A DNA stretch of 6,737 bases from positions 1-6,737 of the forward strand of contig JANWUU010000392.1 of NCBI GenBank assembly GCA_025057735.1. The letters run 5' to 3'. Under the pieces are notes generated by a model. It did not search any database. It saw nothing but the letters and a program-made list of their open reading frames with translations, and was not told the DNA's origin. Below are positions 5,498-6,737 of this stretch, one piece after another. Each line of letters starts with the position of its first letter. Within the stretch, counting starts at the first letter, position 1. The position numbers and the translations under genes are program-made. This DNA comes from Burkholderiaceae bacterium. Its GTDB lineage: Bacteria > Pseudomonadota > Gammaproteobacteria > Burkholderiales > Burkholderiaceae.

Positions 5498-6415
5498 ATG
5501 CATCTGCCGCCGCTGAAAGCCATCCTGGCATTCGAGGCCGTCGCCCGCACCGGCAGCGTGAACCGAGCCGCCGACGAACTGCACGTCACCGCCTCCGCGG
5601 TCAGCCACCAGATCGCCAACCTGGAGGGGTTCGTGGGCCGCCGCCTGTTCGACCGCACCGCGCGCGGCCTGGTGCTGACGCCGGTGGGCGAGCGTTTCCG
5701 CGCCGACCTGGCGGGCGCGCTCGCGCTGATCGCCAGCGCGGCCATGCAGGCGCGCAGCGACGAAGGCGCGGAGGTGCTGCGTATCCACGTCTCGCCGAGC
5801 TTCGCCACCCTGTGGCTGATGCCGCGCCTGCCGGCGTTCCTGAAGGAACACCCGGACCTGCGCATCCAGCTTTCCGCCGCGCACACGCACTCCGATTTTT
5901 CGCGAGGCGAAGTCGACCTGGACATCCGCTACGGCAACGCCCGCTGGGGCGACCTGCACGTGGAGACGATCTTCGAGGAAGAGATGCTCCCGCTTGCCAG
6001 CCCCGCGTTCCTGCGCGGCACGTCGATCCGGCAGCCGGCCGATCTGCTCGCCTACCCGTTGATCTTCTCCGACATCAACGTGCTGCAGTGGCCGCGCTGG
6101 TTCGCCGCCCAGGGCGTGCCGGTCAGCCCTGCCACCTATCCGCTGCGCTTTGATCGTGCGTACATGGTGATCGAAGCGGCCGTGCAAGGCATGGGCATCG
6201 CGCTGGAAAGCGCGCGCCTGGCCGAGCGCCACCTCGCCCAGGGCGCACTGCTGCCGGTGTTTGCCGACCGCAAAGGCATGCGCGTACACGCGCACCATGT
6301 CGTGCTGCCGGCGCCGCACGCCAAGTGGAGTAAGGTTGCGCGCTTTTTGCAGTGGCTGCGCCGCGAGGCGTCTATCCCTGCCGGCGAAGCGCGCGGCAAG
6401 GCAGGGCGCCGCTGA
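5498..6415 (+). CDS. LysR-family transcriptional regulator, GcvA type
   Basis: This is a LysR-type transcriptional regulator of 305 residues. The N-terminal winged helix-turn-helix spans about residues 5-63. It contains LKAILAFEAVARTGSVNRAA (6-25), the recognition helix TASAVSHQIANLE (31-43), and the wing RRLFDRTARGLVLTPVGE (48-65). This wording is typical of the GcvA subgroup. A linker helix follows to about 90. The effector-binding fold (about 93-290) opens with LRIHVSPSFATLWLMPRL (94-111) and includes the subgroup's DFSRGEVDLDIRYG (133-146). The only plausible start is the ATG at 5498; the ribosome site is weak (GAAG four bases upstream), which fits low expression. It is transcribed away from the SDR-transketolase-TRAP operon and is the obvious candidate to control it, with the imported compound or a product as effector. 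That link is inferred from position. The final 10 residues are a basic tail. Confidence 0.95.
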   Translation: MHLPPLKAILAFEAVARTGSVNRAADELHVTASAVSHQIANLEGFVGRRLFDRTARGLVLTPVGERFRADLAGALALIASAAMQARSDEGAEVLRIHVSPSFATLWLMPRLPAFLKEHPDLRIQLSAAHTHSDFSRGEVDLDIRYGNARWGDLHVETIFEEEMLPLASPAFLRGTSIRQPADLLAYPLIFSDINVLQWPRWFAAQGVPVSPATYPLRFDRAYMVIEAAVQGMGIALESARLAERHLAQGALLPVFADRKGMRVHAHHVVLPAPHAKWSKVARFLQWLRREASIPAGEARGKAGRR

Positions 6416-6435
6416 CGCGCCGCGGCGGCCGCCCT
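6403..6435. terminator. Candidate bidirectional hairpin across the converging stop codons
   Basis: Bases 6403-6408 pair with 6430-6435. After one bulged base (6429), pairing continues between 6409-6414 and 6423-6428, counting one G-T wobble. The result is a 12-bp GC-rich stem with an 8-base loop. It overlaps the end of the lysR gene and reaches the hydrolase stop codon. Neither side has a T-run, so it would be a weak or factor-assisted terminator. Its place between converging genes supports the role. Confidence 0.35.
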
Positions 6436-6737
6436 CAGGCACCCCGCCCGAAGAACTCGAGAATGCGCTGCGGCAGGAAACCGAGATCGCCCGGCGGCGC
6501 GCCGCGCGCGAATCCGACGTGGCCGCCGGTGGCGGGCTGTTCCAGATGCACGTCGCGCGACACCTCGCGCTCGGTCGGGAGACTCTCAGCCGGCACGAAC
6601 GGATCGTTGCGGGCGTTGAGCACCAGCAGCGGCACCCGGACCGTGCGCAGCCACGGCTTGCCGGAGGCGCGCCGCCAGTAATCGTCGGCGTCGCGGAAGC
6701 CGTGCACCGGCGCGGTGAACGCGTCGTCGAATTCGCG
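6435..6737 (-). CDS. yheT: YheT-type alpha/beta hydrolase, C-terminal part only
   Basis: This is the last 100 residues of a gene whose start lies beyond the right edge. The fragment opens with REFDDAFTAPVHGF, then DADDYW, and continues through VPLLVLNARNDPFVP (35-49 of the fragment) and a GGHVGF box (71-76). These match the YheT/LABH3-like hydrolase family closely: Asp45 in ARNDPF and His73 in GGHVGF are the acid and base of the expected catalytic triad, and the nucleophile serine would be outside the window. The ending QRILEFFGRGA is also typical. A GTG inside the fragment could be misread as a start, but the preceding codons clearly belong to the same protein. The gene is convergent to lysR with only 19 bp between stops and is probably a housekeeping neighbour rather than part of the catabolic cluster. 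The physiological substrate of the family is poorly defined; an esterase-like activity is likely. Confidence 0.92.
   Translation of the reverse strand, partial: REFDDAFTAPVHGFRDADDYWRRASGKPWLRTVRVPLLVLNARNDPFVPAESLPTEREVSRDVHLEQPATGGHVGFARGAPPGDLGFLPQRILEFFGRGA

Noticed and set aside
6424..6433. 10-bp GC palindrome between the converging genes as a protein-binding site
   Set aside because: It has no spacer, low complexity and is already part of the longer terminator-like stem; such GC palindromes are frequent at this composition.
5468..6442. A 324-residue minus-strand open frame opposite lysR
   Set aside because: The plus-strand frame encodes a full LysR protein with intact helix-turn-helix; the opposite frame shows no domain and no ribosome binding site.

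Overview
This is a GC-rich window with codon usage strongly biased to G or C at the third position. It carries one sugar-acid or polyol-type catabolic gene cluster with its regulator. The protein families present, the recurring GGAGACA-type ribosome binding sites and a YheT-type hydrolase fit a betaproteobacterium, probably Burkholderiales (Cupriavidus/Burkholderia/Bordetella-like). That placement is inference from style, not proof.

Layout. Six genes run leftward from a divergent control region at 5396-5497: a short-chain dehydrogenase/reductase (SDR), the N-terminal (thiamine-diphosphate/Mg-binding) subunit of a split transketolase, its C-terminal subunit, and a complete TRAP transporter set, DctP (periplasmic binding protein), DctQ (small membrane subunit) and DctM (large membrane subunit, cut by the left edge). 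A LysR-family regulator of the GcvA type is transcribed rightward from the same control region. To its right, a convergent YheT-type alpha/beta hydrolase is cut by the right edge and looks unrelated to the operon. A GC-rich hairpin covers the two converging stop codons.

Working model. DctPQM imports a small acidic or polyhydroxylated substrate using an ion gradient. The SDR interconverts a hydroxyl and a ketone. The split transketolase then moves a two-carbon ketol unit from the product to an aldehyde acceptor. No kinase, isomerase, aldolase or dehydratase lies inside the visible operon. The transketolase also lacks several residues that canonical transketolases use for phosphosugar binding, so an unphosphorylated or otherwise unusual donor is plausible. 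The true substrate cannot be read from the sequence.

Gene spacing is tight (11 nt, 3 nt, and a 4-nt ATGA overlap) except around dctP. That gene has 67 and 75 nt on its two sides, each containing a GC-rich stem-loop, which suggests separate control of the binding protein's dose. Every long intergenic stretch was examined; none exceeds 102 nt. No RNA genes, insertion sequences, CRISPR arrays or prophage features were seen.
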